Positions 1-12,739 of a DNA stretch of 64,000 nt are shown piece after piece. Under the pieces are notes generated by a model, which did not search any database, had not been told where the DNA came from, and saw only the letters and a list, made by a program, of their open reading frames with translations. Source of the DNA: Trebouxia sp. TZW2008. Taxonomy: Eukaryota > Chlorophyta > Trebouxiophyceae > Trebouxiales > Trebouxiaceae. The stretch is from the NCBI GenBank assembly GCA_002118135.1, contig BDIU01000277.1:124001-188000 (forward strand), given 5' to 3'. How positions within the stretch are numbered: position 1 is the first letter of the stretch; each line of letters begins with the position of its first letter. The position numbers were made by a program, and so were the translations under genes.

Positions 1-383
1 CGGCTGTGGCCTGAAGGCTGGCGTGACAAGTCTTGGGCATCATGCTCACCACCTCCCATTGTCTCTAAACCAGTAAACTGCAGCAGAAACAGAGTTCAGA
101 CGTGGAACATGCAAAGCTTTGAGGAAACTTGCGCATTTGTGCAGGATCACCAGCTTATTGCTTAGGAGCTTCTGCCACAATGGCAGAGTAAACAGCACAA
201 AGGAGTGCGCTCAGGTGTATTTGCAACATCAGACAGCAACATAGATAGCAAGTTACTCACGCAACTTGATCAATCATGCGAGGCCTCAGCTGGCACTGAA
301 AACCATTTCTGTGCAGTCTGGGCGCAGCAACATTCACTTGACCAAAACCAGTAGCATCTACACATCTTTGCTTGAATACAGAG

Positions 384-3300
384 TCAAGGTTCCACCTTGC
401 CCACATAGTTCCACAGCTGCTTGGCTTTGCTCATGTAGTCCTGTGACTCCCCACTCTGACGCCTGCCACCCGGGCCGCCCTGCCTAGACCCCCCAGCCTG
501 CCCCACACCCCTAGATCGCCTTGCAAACTGGATCCTTTTGGCGCTGCCGCCACTCAGTCGGCTTCTGGGAGTGGAGGGAGCCCCGCCTTCCTCTTCACCG
601 TACTGACTGCAACTCAACAGCCATGATCATCACTTTGACAGCTGTCAGCAACTGACTTTAGTTCTTTTCCAAACTGCGTGAAGCCACGGTGACTGCAGAC
701 AAACAAGCTGGCTTGAAGTTTGATTGTGAACTGCCATCCTCTGGTGCTCACACCCTTCCAACAGCTCCTTTGATTGTGATATGCCAAACAGCCTTGACCC
801 TGGCACTGATCATTAGCAGACCAACGTAGTCACCTGAGTGGAGTAGACACAGGCATGGGTGCCATGGCAGCTGAAATGACACAAGCAGACTGATACGTAT
901 CAACTGCAAGCTTATGATGAGAACAACCTGACTGCATGCATCACAGCTTGACGACCACAGATTGACGATCACAGCAGTGTCAACACAGGTATAGTGAGTC
1001 ATGTCACATCGGCCACATAACAATGACTATGTGTGTCAGCAGCGCACCTGGAGCGCCTGTCTAGACTATCGGCGTCACTGTCATCATCATCATCATCATC
1101 GTCATTCTTCTTCTTCTTTTTGTTGCCTTGCTTCCCAGCCTGCACGTACACTGCACTGTGCATATGCAGCTGTGTCTTCTGTATTAGGCTGTAGGCATTG
1201 CAAGCAGTATCTGACTAGAGCCTTAGGCTGTAGGCATCGCAAGCATTATCTGACTAGAGCCTTATCCACAACATTTTACATCACACGCTCATTTGAGATG
1301 ACTGTCAAACATGATTTCCCAAAAAGGCTTTGGGGCTTCAGAGGGCAATGCTTGTCTGTGAGTCTGTTAGACACGCTAAGTGCCACAAGCTTTGGGGTCC
1401 TTACTTTGACCAATCGTGCTTTATCCCTGATGCAGTTTCCATTGCACACTTTAGATGCCTGATGAAGCATGCACACATTGCGCTGACATGCACATTGTGA
1501 GGCATTGATGTCTGGCGATGAGGCTGCTCTTGCCAGATTCTAAGTAGTACTCTCTACAAGTCTACTCTAGTTCTTTGCAGAAAGATCTGCCTTTGACATG
1601 ACAGCAGTTTTGTGGTGGGAAGCCAAATCAAGCAATTCTTATTTTGCAGCTGGGCGCATTCTGCAGCTTTGGTGCTTAATGCTTGCATCCAACATGGGTT
1701 AGGGCAAAATTTTGTGAAGGTGCAACTCGTGCAGTCCCAAATGTGCAAGCACGGAGGCAAATTGATCAATACAAAAACGATCTGGGAGAAGCATGCTCAG
1801 TGCTGCTGCAACACAGATAGGGTGCGCTCAAAGCAGCAAGACACAGCAGCATTGACTATGGCTGCCATCTGAGCAATCAAACTGCTTGATACAGCTCCTT
1901 CAGGCTTGAATGTGTAATTGTAGTTACAGTGCAATCACAAGTGTAAGTGTAATTGTGATGTGTAATTGAAGTGTACTTACACATTGAGCATGAGCTATGC
2001 ATCGGGTCTTTCAAGTGCTGCTGCAGCTGCTGATGATCATGAAAATGTTCATGCTAACAATCATTACGCTGATGACGATGATGATGGTGGTGATGATGGT
2101 GATGATGATGATGATGGTGATGATGATGGTGATGATGGTGATGATGATGGTGATGATGGTGATGATGATGATGATGATGCAGGAAAATCAAGACACGTTG
2201 CAGAGCACTGACCGCCTGGAGCTTTTTGATGATCTTGTTGTAGGCGGGTTGTAGCTGCTTGGGCACCGCTCCCTCCATGGCTGCCAGCTTAGACAGTGTT
2301 GTGTCCTTCTACACCACACACAACAAGGGCGCACCACTCAGCACAAGGGCATGTTCATTCTTAGTAGACAACTGTTGGTGGCATGATGCAAGGCCATAGT
2401 TGTGACTCTGTCAGTGCAGGATGACAGCGCAAGCATCGCGTTCTTCTGCACCACACAGAAGACACTTGTCTCACAAGGCAACCTGTCTCTGCTGACATGC
2501 AGACAACACACAATACGGCAAGTGATATGCACGCCACACAAAACAAATGACACAGAAGATGTGATCAAGGGAAAGTTCTGACCCTTGAGAGAGAGACATC
2601 AAAGCCTACACCACATAAACTTCACCAAAGCAGGGCAAGACCAAGACTGAGCAAGCGTTTGTCCAGCTGTGCCAGACAGGGCACTCTTTCTGAGCTGGCA
2701 TACAGAAGTAACATGACTGCATGCCATGACTTGCGAGTACAGTACAAGATTCAGGCCAGCCAGTGAAGATCACAGAACCAGTTTGCAAGCAAAGCAGCAG
2801 GCGTTTGCAGCGCTTTGACATCATACAAAAAAGGGTACCTTGGCAAACAGATAACGATATAGCACTTTTTAATCTGTTGTGGCGCATTTTGGCTCTTTTT
2901 TCAAAAAAGTAGACTCTTCTCTCTTTTTGGTTGTGAGATCACCAGATCATGGTGAGTTGCACTTCTCTACCTTCAAAAGCAGGAAGACTTTGCAGTCCTA
3001 CATCTCATGCTGACCTTGAGAACAAGTCCAGGCAACCCTGTTCAGAGCTACAGAGCAGGCAAGGGTGCAGTCACCTCCAGAAAATAATGATAAAAAGCCA
3101 AGCAGCTGTGGAATTTGTGGGCAAGATTAGAGCTGTGTTATGTTATCAAGCACAGATGTGTAAAAATTAATAACACGGGCAAGTGCATTCCAGAGCTAAA
3201 GGGCACATGAGGGTTTACCAACCTTCTGTGATACGGAACTGTCATCATCTTTCAGGCTGCAGGTAGTCCTTCACCCAAACAACATATTTTCTATTTATTT

Positions 3301-4841
3301 CAGTTTCTTGCACTTTCAAGTCATTTAAGGTTCCACGATGAGTGTGTAGCTCGGTGGAAAGGAGCACTGACCTTCTGGGAGACAGCACTGTCATCATCTT
3401 TCAGGCTGACCAGGTAGTCCTTCACCCAAATGAAGATGTCTGTGTTGATGCCCGTCACAATGTATATCAAGGCTGCCATGCTAAGAACAATATTGAAGAA
3501 GAAGACAATGCCCAGCGACAGCTCTAGGCTCAAGCGCTGCCTGCGTAGGCACATGCAAGGGTTGATGACTACTGTCCAGGGAGAGATTTGAGTGAAGTAA
3601 GGGTGCGCTAGCGTCGTCTCAGAAAGACTTTGGACAGAATTGTTTGGAGGCGGTACATTAAATCTGCATGCAGGCAGCAGGATCATAGAACTGCACAGAA
3701 AGCATGATAGTGATGTACATATGGAGATGAGCAGGAAGAAGATGAGCAGGAAGAAGATGAGCAGGAAGAAGATGAGCAGGAAGATTGAGCAGCCTGGTAG
3801 AGTGACCAGGAAGCTGGTCCATGGCTCCAGAGCTGCTGGCAGTGCTGAAGCAGAAGACAAGTACGTACAGAAGCAATCAACTGTCTCCAACCAGTTTGAT
3901 CATGTGCTAACCTAAACCAATTACATTGGGCATGAAAGGCGGAGAGGTCCTTGTACACAGTTGACTGCCAAGTATCTCTGGGTTTACCCTTGGTCTGATA
4001 ATCACCCAAACATACACTGATAAAGCAGTCTGTCCTGTCACGTTCGTGCTGTGTGACCAAGCCAACTAGGCCTCCTATGGGCAACAACCTGATAAGGCTA
4101 GGCAGCTTGCAAAGAGACGGCTAGGATGACATGATTTAGCTTGCAATGTGGCTTCATGATGCTTGCAGTATGACCTACACTGCCTGTTCCCACCAAAGAG
4201 TGCCTGGAATGTAAGCATCAAAGTGTACCTGGCAAAGAGGGCAGTAACAAAAGCTGCATCTCCTAGAAGGACAGCCAGGATGACCATGATCTTGATGATG
4301 TCCATCAGGTAGTACCGCACTGTCAAGCCTGCTGCCAAGGTGATCAATGCGTGCTTGGGGTCAATCTTGCTGGCACTCTCTGCATCCTCTTTGGCCTTGA
4401 AGTCTGCCTGTATGACATCAAGAAAACCATGACCAAAATATCTGTGGGACCGCTTGTGCTCGCAGTCTCTGCATCTTCTGTTGATCAAGTCTGCCTGTAA
4501 CACATCAAGGAAAAGACAATCATAACATGCTTGGAGTCGATCTTGCTGGCACTCTCGGCATCCCCTTTGGCCTTGAAGTCTGCCTGCATTGGACAGTAGC
4601 AGAATGACGGTGTGTTTGCAATCAGCCCTTGCTTGTCTTAAAGTCAGTCTTCGCAAAAAGCGAGTGGTAGCGTGCTTGGCACAAGTTCGCTGACATTCTC
4701 TGCAGCCTTATTGGCCTTGAACTCCGCCTCTATGGAATTATCGAGTGCTTGTTGCAACCTTGGGCTGCTTCCGCTCACTGTCCAGCTGGTGGCATTTGAT
4801 GGTGAGCATGTTCTTTCAATCCTGTTCTTTCTGTGCATATT

Positions 4842-4881
<40 letters not shown>

Positions 4882-7800
4882 AAGTTACAGTCCGGGGTAG
4901 AGAGCCAGATGTGACTCATCGGACTTCCTGGCTTGAAATGTAATCAATGTTACAGTTTATCAACTCAAATGAGTGCCCATGAGAGTATCACATAACACAG
5001 CGCATTGCACACCTTGACAGCAGCATTGGCAGCCGCAGCTGCTCTGTCTGCCCGCCGCATGCGCTCATGCCGCAGCTTCTTCCGTTGCTCTTCTTGCGCT
5101 TGCAGCTCAGCGTTGACCTGGCCGCTCATGCGCGATAGGTCAAAGGGGCCAGGTGAAGAAGGAGAGGAAGGGGAAGCTAGGGCCCCTGAGCCTTGCCTTT
5201 CTGCATTGGCATCCCTGCAGCATATTATTATGATGATGACCTGAATGTCTTAGTTTCCTAACAGGAACAAAAATCATTCAAAGCAAACAAGCAGAGCCTA
5301 CACCATCAATTGCATCAGTGACAGCCTCTGCACATATGCCTTGCAGTGACTCTGACGGGCGGACCCCCCTGTTAGCTGCATTGCACATGTTCGGTCGCAT
5401 CCGTTTGTATGACTGCCTTTCATCACTTAAATGCCACGTTTGCATCCATGTGACAGCCATGATGGCGTCTCAGTAACCTGGTACAGCGTGATATCATTGC
5501 TGTATGGCACGCATGGACAGTAAGGAATCTTGATAACCAGGGGTGACTGTGAACACGGAGAGCAGTTGTGCAGACTACTGTAGCAAGTCAGCCTGCTGTT
5601 GAGCATCACTCAACTTCTGCTTTGCGCCTTGCTGCCCAGTGAGCATTGCATTGATGACATCATACCGTCAACAGAACACACTGTGAAAGCATGATAAGCC
5701 ACAAAAGCAATAATGAGGTCAAATGTGTGGCAACCACATTGCTTGTGAGAGTGCCCAGGACATATGCTGCGCTGTCACCTGGGATTGTGAAGGTTGGGGT
5801 CTTGAGCATCATCAAATGCCTCATTCTGGAACCACCCCTGCCTCTGCATACCACTAGCAGTTGGCGGCAGCTGCCTTAGCGATGTCATGCCCTGATGGCC
5901 ACTTGTTGAGGCTTCTGCTTGTTGAGCGGCTGATGATGCTTCTGGCAGCAGTCTGCTGTCAGATCCATGAGACTGCTGCAAACTGCCCTGGGGCTGCTGC
6001 AAACTGCTTTGGGGCTGCTGCAAACTGCCCTGGGGCTGCTGCAAACTGCCCTGGGGCCACCCCAAGCTGCCCTGCCCTGAAGACGAGGCTTCCGTTTGTC
6101 CAGCTGCCTGGTCAAGAAGTGTAGGCTGAGATGTGTAGACAATGCCAGAGGCTGTTGCAGGTATTGAGGGCTGCTGCAACAGAGTGCCTTGTGAAGCAGT
6201 TGCCAGACTTGTGCTGTGACTGACAAGGAAATTGGGAGTGGAGGTGAGCTGGACGCCCTGTGGCATGGCCTGTTGACTGCTAGCAGTGCCTTGCTTCAAC
6301 AAGTGCGTGCCCTGCAAATTTGGTCCACTTTGCTGACTGCTTACAGACCCTTGAGGGCTGTAGGCCAAGTTGCTCTGCCAAATTGGCTGTGTTGAGCCTT
6401 CAGGCAAGGGGCTGTTGGGTTGTGGCCCTTGAGTGCCAGACTCTAAGCTGCTTGCCTGTTGAGTCAGAGACAGCTGTGGCATGACTGATGAGCCTTGCCA
6501 TTGAGACTGCAAGGCCTGAGCGCTGAGGTCAGGGCCAGCTGGGACCTGCGCTGAGCCCTGCCTACCAGGCACAGAAGCCAATTGCCCTGAGCCCTGCCTG
6601 CTAGCTCCAAAAGCGGGGTCAGATGGCAGTTGCCCTGAGCCCTGCCTGCTGGTAGAGGGCTGTTGGGAAGTTGAGCCGGCCCTGAGGGGACTAAATCTGG
6701 ATGCTTGCTGCTGACTGTTGCTGCTGCTTCCAAATCTGGGTGGCCGGCCAGCGGAGACACCGGATTTCCTGCAGCAATTGCAATGCATGAGTTTGCACAA
6801 AGGCAAAATTGTGTTGCTCAGGCTTGACATTGTGAGCTGAACACCAGCAAAAAATTTTAAGCAATACTTTCTGTGGCTCAACAGAGTGCATAATCAAGAA
6901 GGAGGCAACGAAGCAGATGATGAAGAAGGTGGGAAAAGACATGGGGTTTGCTTGTGTGACCTTTCCATCTTCCCTTTGCAAAGGTCAAGAAGCAAATGCT
7001 GTCTGCGTTTGAGAAGCCGGAAGCGCAGTCTGCTGCTGTTGCTGCTAAAAGATGAAACCCAACAAACATGGCACAAGGCAAATCAGGCATTGGAACTTTG
7101 ATGGCTACAACAAAATCAGGAAAAATTGCACTGCAATGTGGAAACATAGGTCTGCTTTGGCTGCTAAGCATGATTGCCAACAGTGGCAAAGACAATGCAA
7201 AGAATTCTGTTACACAGGTACCATGTTATGCAAGCATAACAGCTAACGGCAGTGCTGAGGTTACACACACCCACACAGATTAGCCTGCAAGGCTCAGCCA
7301 CTAGAAACACTGTATACCAACCTTCAGCAAGGAGTCAAGTTGACAACCTGTTGCTATAGGAGATGCAACCAGGGGCAAGTGCGTCCTTATCAGGAGCAAA
7401 GACTGCATTTATCTAGCACTGCAAGCCTGCACACAAACACAGGCGTGCCTACACAAGCCTTGAAGCTGCACACCCTGGTAATGCTGACATGCACACATGC
7501 AAAGACGCACCTACAAGGCTACGCCTTAAGCTGATTTGCGTATCGTGGCAATGCTGACATGCGCATATGTACAGGGCTGTTTATTGCTTGGTACACGACT
7601 AGCTGTCTCATGCAGCCACACTGGAACATGCCAATGGTGATCATGGCGGCATGGGCCTGCTGAGCCTGGCTAGCATATGTTTTGATGCATGCGTGGCTAC
7701 ATATGCACAGGCGCACCTACAAGGGCCCAACTTCTCAGAAACTGCATGTTGTTTGAGCATGCTCACAGTGTCTGATCATGCTAACATGCACCCATGCACG

Positions 7801-10420
7801 AGCGCACCTACGTGGCTTAGCAGGACGCCCCAACAGTCTCTCAGCAACTTCATCGCCAGCATACTTTGTCACCAGCTTGTGAAGGGCTGTTTTGACACCA
7901 GAAGCTGGGCTGCTGCTGCTGTCTAGCCTGCTGCCGGACGCCTTCTCCACCTGGTCTTGCATCTCAGTGACATTGACCATCATTGTGGCCACGTCTGTTG
8001 CTATGCACTCTATCATCACCCTGAACTGTGCCTCTGCAAGTCAACAACAGTGCTTGGTGTTCTCATGGTAATGATCATAAATGCATCAAGTACAACATTG
8101 AGAACATCTAGACTAATCACGACAACGACTATGGAGATGATGACCATGATGTTGTATTAGTAAGGATGATGCTTACGCAGTCTAGGCCAGATGCTGGGTA
8201 GGTGTGGCCCAAACCGCTGCTTGATGTCAGCGTACCTGTCTGTGCACAACTGCTACAGCAGCTTGCTACGTCGTCATTCATCTGGCACTGTGTATTGGCA
8301 TTAAGGCTTGAAGCCAGGCTGTTTGCCATGAGATTTGACGAGCTCTTTTGGCCTAATGCTGTGCATGGCAGGATCTGTGTAGAAGCATCAAGCTATATTC
8401 CATCCAGCATGCACATTTGCAGAGCTCCAAAGTCATGCAGGTCAATTCAAGTTGTTGCACCAATGTACAATCTAGTGAGCGTCGCAGTCACGATGTATCA
8501 ACTTTTTCCCTTCATGCGCCATCAACATCATGACCGGTTGAAGGAGGTTCCCATGCTCACTGGCTGGTGGAAAGGAGAAGAAGTCACCTTGTATTCTGCC
8601 AGTGTGAGCAGTGTCAACAGTGTCAAAGGCTCCAGTTGCAATGGCAGCTGCAATTTGGTCAGTCGCCAGCTCCCTCATGCTGTCTCTGAAGTCCTCCCAG
8701 ACGGATGCTGCATCCTTGACATCAGGGTCTAGAGTGCCTTTGAAGACAATGCCTGTCTGGGCTGTGTGCATCAAAGGGCCAACTGCCCCTAAGACGTCCC
8801 CCTTTGTCAGCTTATGATCCCCATCCCTATGAGCACAACTCATGGCTTAGCTTACTGCTGGAGCCAGATGACGTGTGATTTGACCAGACTTGACAATCAG
8901 AAATGGCACACTGAGAAGACAATGCCGGTCTGGGCTGTGTGCATCAGGGAGCCTACTGCCCCTAGGATATTCCCCTTTGTCAGCTTCTGATTCCTGTCCC
9001 TACGAGCTTTACTCAAGGCTTATACTCTGATCAATCAGTGTTGGCAGCAAATGACATGTGATTCTATTACACTCAACAATCAGAAATGAAACACTTAGAA
9101 GACAATGTCAGTCTGGGCTGTATGCATAGGGGGGTCTTTCGCCCCTAGAACATCTCCCTTTGTCAGATTCTGATCCCCATGCCCCGGGGCAGGGATCAGT
9201 TATGCTTGATCAGTGCTGTGCAAAATCAGATTTTGTGCCGTGAGATACAGGACGCAGCAGATACAGACTACCCACCAGCGACATGTTTCTGTTTGCATAA
9301 GAATCTGCTCATGTCACATCAGCCAGCACAGCTCAGCTGATAAGCTCTACTGTCCATCAGAAACAGCTGCCAGAGCACGCATCATGCATGAATGCACGCC
9401 ATGTGGCGTGTAGTGTACAGATGAAGCACTGCTAAATGGCAATTCTGGTCACCAGCAGCTTGACCTGACAGCAAAGTGAAGAGAGCAATGTGAGACACAG
9501 ACTGCCATTGCTGTAGTCACCACATTGGTCTTGAGTGCAATCAGCAAGAGCCCCTCACTTGTCAAGAAGCCAGAAGACAAAGGATGTCTTAGCATCAAAG
9601 TCTGCCTGGCACACCAAGGACAGCAGCAGGCCAACGGTAACAACTGGAATGTCTTCAGTTCCTCCCATTGCCTCCCAGATGACTGGCAGCAGCTCATCCT
9701 GAGCAGGCATGCCAACATCACATGTAAGCCTCAGACAATAGTCAACCAGTCGCTCAGAATCACATATAGGCTCAGTCAAGTTGCTCAGATGTGTTCTTGT
9801 ACGACAGACCAATTGCATACTTTGAAGAGGCGGACATGTGTGTGCATTCTAGGCTCTCAAGCAGTGCATAAGATTGCGAGTGCCTGATGCCAAAGCGAAT
9901 CAGCACTCACAGAAAGACTTTACAAGCGCTGCAAATTGAGGATAAGCTGACTTTGCAGTGTGCAAACGCAGCACTGTGCATGTATGCATGGAAATCTGAT
10001 TGGTGCTCTATGATATGTGAACTGCATTGCCCTGACATGCTGTGCATTGAAAGCTCGCAAAAACAGAGCCTGATTTGCACTTGGCGGTATGTGAAGCTGA
10101 AATGTAGCAAAGTCAAAGCACCTGCAGTGGAATGCCAAGCTGCTCCAGCAAATCTATGCAGCCCCTCCTTGTGAGTCTGCTGGCGAACTTGCTACGTTTG
10201 GTTGGCTGCCCTGGGGTGTATGATGTCCCTGCAAGAGTCATGTGGCCTAAAATCTCACACGGTCAACCCTGCCTGTAAGATGAGCACATATGGCAATAGC
10301 CTACTGACCTGCGGCTTCGTGCAGAGAGCTGATGCCAGACTCCAGAGTCGGCTGGTTGTCACCTCCCTCCAGAAACTCTGTGGCCAAGAAGATAAGGGCA
10401 TCCAGCTCAGGAATATACAT
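384..10420 (-). CDS. EF-hand, glutamine-rich, multi-pass membrane protein of unknown function
   Basis: I do not recognise this protein. Exons that join in frame, 5' to 3' on the minus strand: about 9820-9559, 8826-8561, 8033-7812, 6768-5779, 5214-5013, 4407-4229, 3540-3372, 2308-2213 and 602-384 (stop). A possible first exon starts at ATG 10420. The 9559/8826 junction builds a canonical EF-hand loop, DKDGDHKLTKGD. A second loop (DTAHTGRIQGDF) lacks key ligands and probably does not bind calcium. The 990-bp exon encodes a Q/S-rich stretch with a repeated QGSLQQP unit (about 5979-6056). Next come a basic helix (EEQRKKLRHERMRR), a hydrophobic helix in 4407-4229, another in 3540-3372 (GIVFFFNIVLSMAALIYIV), and a basic R/G-rich tail. 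A further hydrophobic stretch near 6890-6950 may be another exon. A calcium-responsive membrane protein is an inference. Exons between 8.0 and 6.8 kb and upstream of 9.8 kb are unresolved. It is divergent from the PMI gene. Confidence 0.7.
2071..2180. repeat. GAT/GGT trinucleotide microsatellite
   Basis: About 110 bp of almost pure GATGAT/GGTGAT repeats lie in the intron just downstream of the 2308-2213 exon. The repeats open long acidic and histidine reading frames in several frames, which I treat as artefacts. A short CAT/CTT run of the same kind is at about 1080-1120. Confidence 0.9.
3726..3785. repeat. 15-bp minisatellite, four copies
   Basis: Four exact tandem copies of a 15-bp unit (GATGAGCAGGAAGAA) lie in an intron of the EF-hand membrane gene. 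On the minus strand they read as a strongly hydrophobic repeat (FLLIF). The neighbouring exons 4407-4229 and 3540-3372 join in frame without this block, so I regard it as intronic. Confidence 0.85.
4349..4733 (-). repeat. Four-copy echo of an exon 5' end (ADFKAKEDAE exon)
   Basis: The first 60 bases of exon 4407-4229, with its acceptor, recur upstream in the intron. Acceptor ends are near 4408, 4497, 4587 and 4730 (spacings about 89, 91 and 143 bp). The copy near 4587 keeps almost the same peptide (ADFKAKGDAESASKID), the copy near 4730 is diverged (AEFKANKAAENVSE), and the copy near 4497 is badly decayed. Confidence 0.85.
4841..4880. repeat. (ATCA)n microsatellite
   Basis: Ten tetranucleotide units of ATCA/CAAT in an intron of the EF-hand membrane gene. 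The same motif recurs at 47.4-47.6 kb and 63.0 kb. Confidence 0.95.
7430..7830. repeat. Diverged tandem repeats around an exon donor
   Basis: Pieces containing GCGCACCTACAAGG-like sequence and an ACATGCACAC stretch recur near 7507, 7709 and 7802. On the minus strand the conserved core is the GTAGGTGCG donor of exon 8033-7812, so this looks like a 3'-side echo of that exon end and its splice donor. Confidence 0.6.
8730..9200 (-). repeat. Triplicated EF-hand exon start plus flanking intron
   Basis: Three direct copies, with matching landmarks at 8743, 8916 and 9099 (spacings 173 and 183 bp), cover the start of exon 8826-8561 and part of the intron before it. Copy 1 encodes the intact loop half DGDHKLTKGD. 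Copy 2 reads DRNQKLTKGN and copy 3 GDQNLTKGD. The two upstream copies have lost key calcium ligands and look like relics. Confidence 0.88.
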
Positions 10421-10924
10421 TGCCCCTCAGGCCCACTCACTGGCGATGCGTTGAGCCTGGTCGAAGCGACAATAACTGCCAAGCCTCCAGCACGCAAAGC
10501 ACAGCTCTGCAGAGCTTTTGACTGGTCAAGGTGCTGAACACAAAAGTGTGGTTTGATCTCTGCACTGCCGAGTTCTTACGATGACGTAGAGCTGCGCTGG
10601 GGCATTCGCCAGCACACGCTTTGCAGCGCCCTCAGGCGTACACAGAGCAGGGAGGACCCAGCACAGGACAGCGACCTGCATAGCACCATTGTCGACATCG
10701 TCAACACTGCAGCTGCTGGGGTTGCAGGTTTGCAATTCAGACTCTTACGATCGTGTTACGGCGAAACTGAAATCAGTCATCTGCTGCCAGCTGTTCGAAG
10801 GTGGTGCGAATTTGCAAAGCAACGTTGGACCCAGCGTCCTGCAGCATCAACAATAACGCCGGTCGTGATAGTGCGGGCCTTCTATGCGCTTTCGATGTTG
10901 CTGAGTGCCGTCTGACATTCTATA
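10421..10924. promoter_or_regulatory. Putative bidirectional promoter between EF-hand gene and PMI gene
   Basis: About 500 bp separate two head-to-head genes. No clear TATA box or known motif is seen. The assignment rests only on divergent gene orientation and on the uncertain ATG at 10420. Confidence 0.35.
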
Positions 10925-12739
10925 ATGTTGAGGCTCAAGTGTCCTTCCCAGAACTATGCGTGGGGCCGACTGGCACGCTCGAACAGCGAGGTGAGGCCCT
11001 AGCTTGCTGCCGCAGCAAAGATGTTTTGGATAGGTCGTTGCAAAGATACTGCGCGTTGCAGGTAGCTGCTCTGACTGCAGCAGCCGGCGCTGAGGTCAAC
11101 CATTCGAAGCCATATGCAGAGTTATGGTGAGTGATCGAGGCTGCGACTGCTGCTCATGCGTAAATTCTACTCGAGCTTCAAGCTCATTGCAACTGAACAT
11201 TCGCTGTGCAGGATGGGCACGCATCCCAGCGGTCCTGCTTTGCTGGCTTCCGATCCTACTATCAGCCTGCAGAGTTGGCTAGAGCTGCATTCTGAAGCCC
11301 TAGGCGCAACAGTGCTGAAACGCTTTGGGCTGAAGTTGCCTTTTCTGTTCAAGGTATGCCATATCAGCTCAGCAGCCTCAAATGTCATGCAGATGTTTGT
11401 TGCATGTCCTGTGTATTTGCCTTTCTGAGCCATATGCTTGCAGGTGCTATCTGTGGAGACAGCATTGTCTATACAATCTCACCCTGACAAGCAGCTTGCT
11501 GAGAAGCTCCATGCACAGCACCCAGAGGTGAGCTGTCATTCAAGATACTCAGAAGAGTGTCTTTCGTCTGCAGCAACGCATCAGCACATGAGGACGCCCT
11601 TTCATTATGCAAAGCAGCAGCTGCAGCATGAAGAGGCATTCAGTATCATGTGACACATGCAGTTTGTTTTGCCAGCGCGACAGCAATGCATAGAATATGT
11701 GCTTCTGCAGATCTACAAGGACAGCAATCACAAGCCAGAGATGGCACTTGCCATCACAGACTTTGAGGCGCTCTGTGGCTTTGTTAGCATCCAAGAACTG
11801 TCAGACGATTTGAAAGCGATCCCAGAGCTGACAGCTGTTGTTGGCAGGCAGCAAGCAGATGCTGTCCACACAAGCTGCAGTGATAGTAGTTCTACCAAAG
11901 CGCAAACAGCGCTGAAAGCAGCTTTCACAGCGCTCATGACAGCAGATCCAGCTGCTGTTGCAGAGCAGGTTGAGATCCTGGATGATCGCCTCCAGCAGCA
12001 GCCCCCTCAGAAGCTGACAGCCAAGCAGAAGCTGATCATGCGGCTGCATCAGCAGTACCCACATGATGTCGGGGTTCTGTCAGTCTTCTTCCTCAATCTG
12101 GTCACTTTGAAGCCAGGTCAAGCAATCTATCTGGCAGCAAATGAACCGCATGCGTACATTTCAGGCCAACTTGTGGAGTGCATGGCAACTTCAGACAATG
12201 TCATCAGAGCAGGCCTAACGCCAAAACTCAGAGACACAACTGTTCTGTGTGAGTCACTCACCTACAACCAGGGGCCGCCAGTCATGCTACAAGGTGACAA
12301 TGTGCAGGAATACACAACAGCGTACTCCCCTCCATTTGATGAGTTTGAGGTGTACAGAGTGTCGCTTCCGCAAGCAGCTGACACCATTGTTCCTGCCAAC
12401 CAAGGCCCCACAGTTGTGCTAGTAATGAAAGGCAGGGGCTATGTAACAGCACACTCTTCAATGCAAGATGGTGCTCTGGAGCAGCAGACAAGTATCAGCA
12501 AGGGTGATATCTTCTTTGTGCCCAGCAATACTGCATTGGATCTGTCAGCAGACTCATCGCAAGACGTGGAGCTCTGGATTGCTGCCTGCAACAGCAAGAT
12601 TTTTGAGTCAGCTTTTGCCATACCCAATGGGCTTGCAAATGGTCATGCGCTTGCGAATGGGCAGAACTCTTCAAAGCTTGCAAATGGGCATGCAAAGGTT
12701 CCAAATGGACGCAGAGCTGTCAGGACAGTTGCTGCCTAA
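10925..12739 (+). CDS. MPI: Mannose-6-phosphate isomerase, type I
   Basis: Interconverts fructose-6-phosphate and mannose-6-phosphate in the cytosol, feeding GDP-mannose, glycoprotein and ascorbate synthesis. Five exons join in frame: 10925-10990, 11062-11126, 11212-11353, 11444-11527 and 11711-12739, giving 461 residues. Family landmarks are all present: QNYAWGRL at the N-terminus, PYAELWMGTHPSGP, PFLFKVLSVETALSIQSHPD, and the C-terminal LAANEPHAYISGQLVECMA followed by SDNVIRAGLTPK. These carry the zinc-ligand and active-site segments of type I enzymes. The start is the first ATG directly before the QNYAWG motif. A C-terminal tail of about 35 residues with repeated LANGH/LANGQ units is not usual for the family and looks disordered; it makes the protein slightly longer than plant or yeast relatives. 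Neighbours are unrelated. Confidence 0.97.

Noticed and set aside
1966..2278. Open frames of poly-aspartate, poly-methionine and poly-histidine
   Set aside because: They are products of the GAT/GGT microsatellite, open in several frames at once.
3537..3890. Long hydrophobic minus-strand frame as a transmembrane exon
   Set aside because: Exons 4407-4229 and 3540-3372 already join in frame; inclusion would need another phase.
8202..8732. 176-codon plus-strand open frame
   Set aside because: It is the antisense of the EF-hand exon 8826-8561, whose minus-strand frame has splice sites and domain character.
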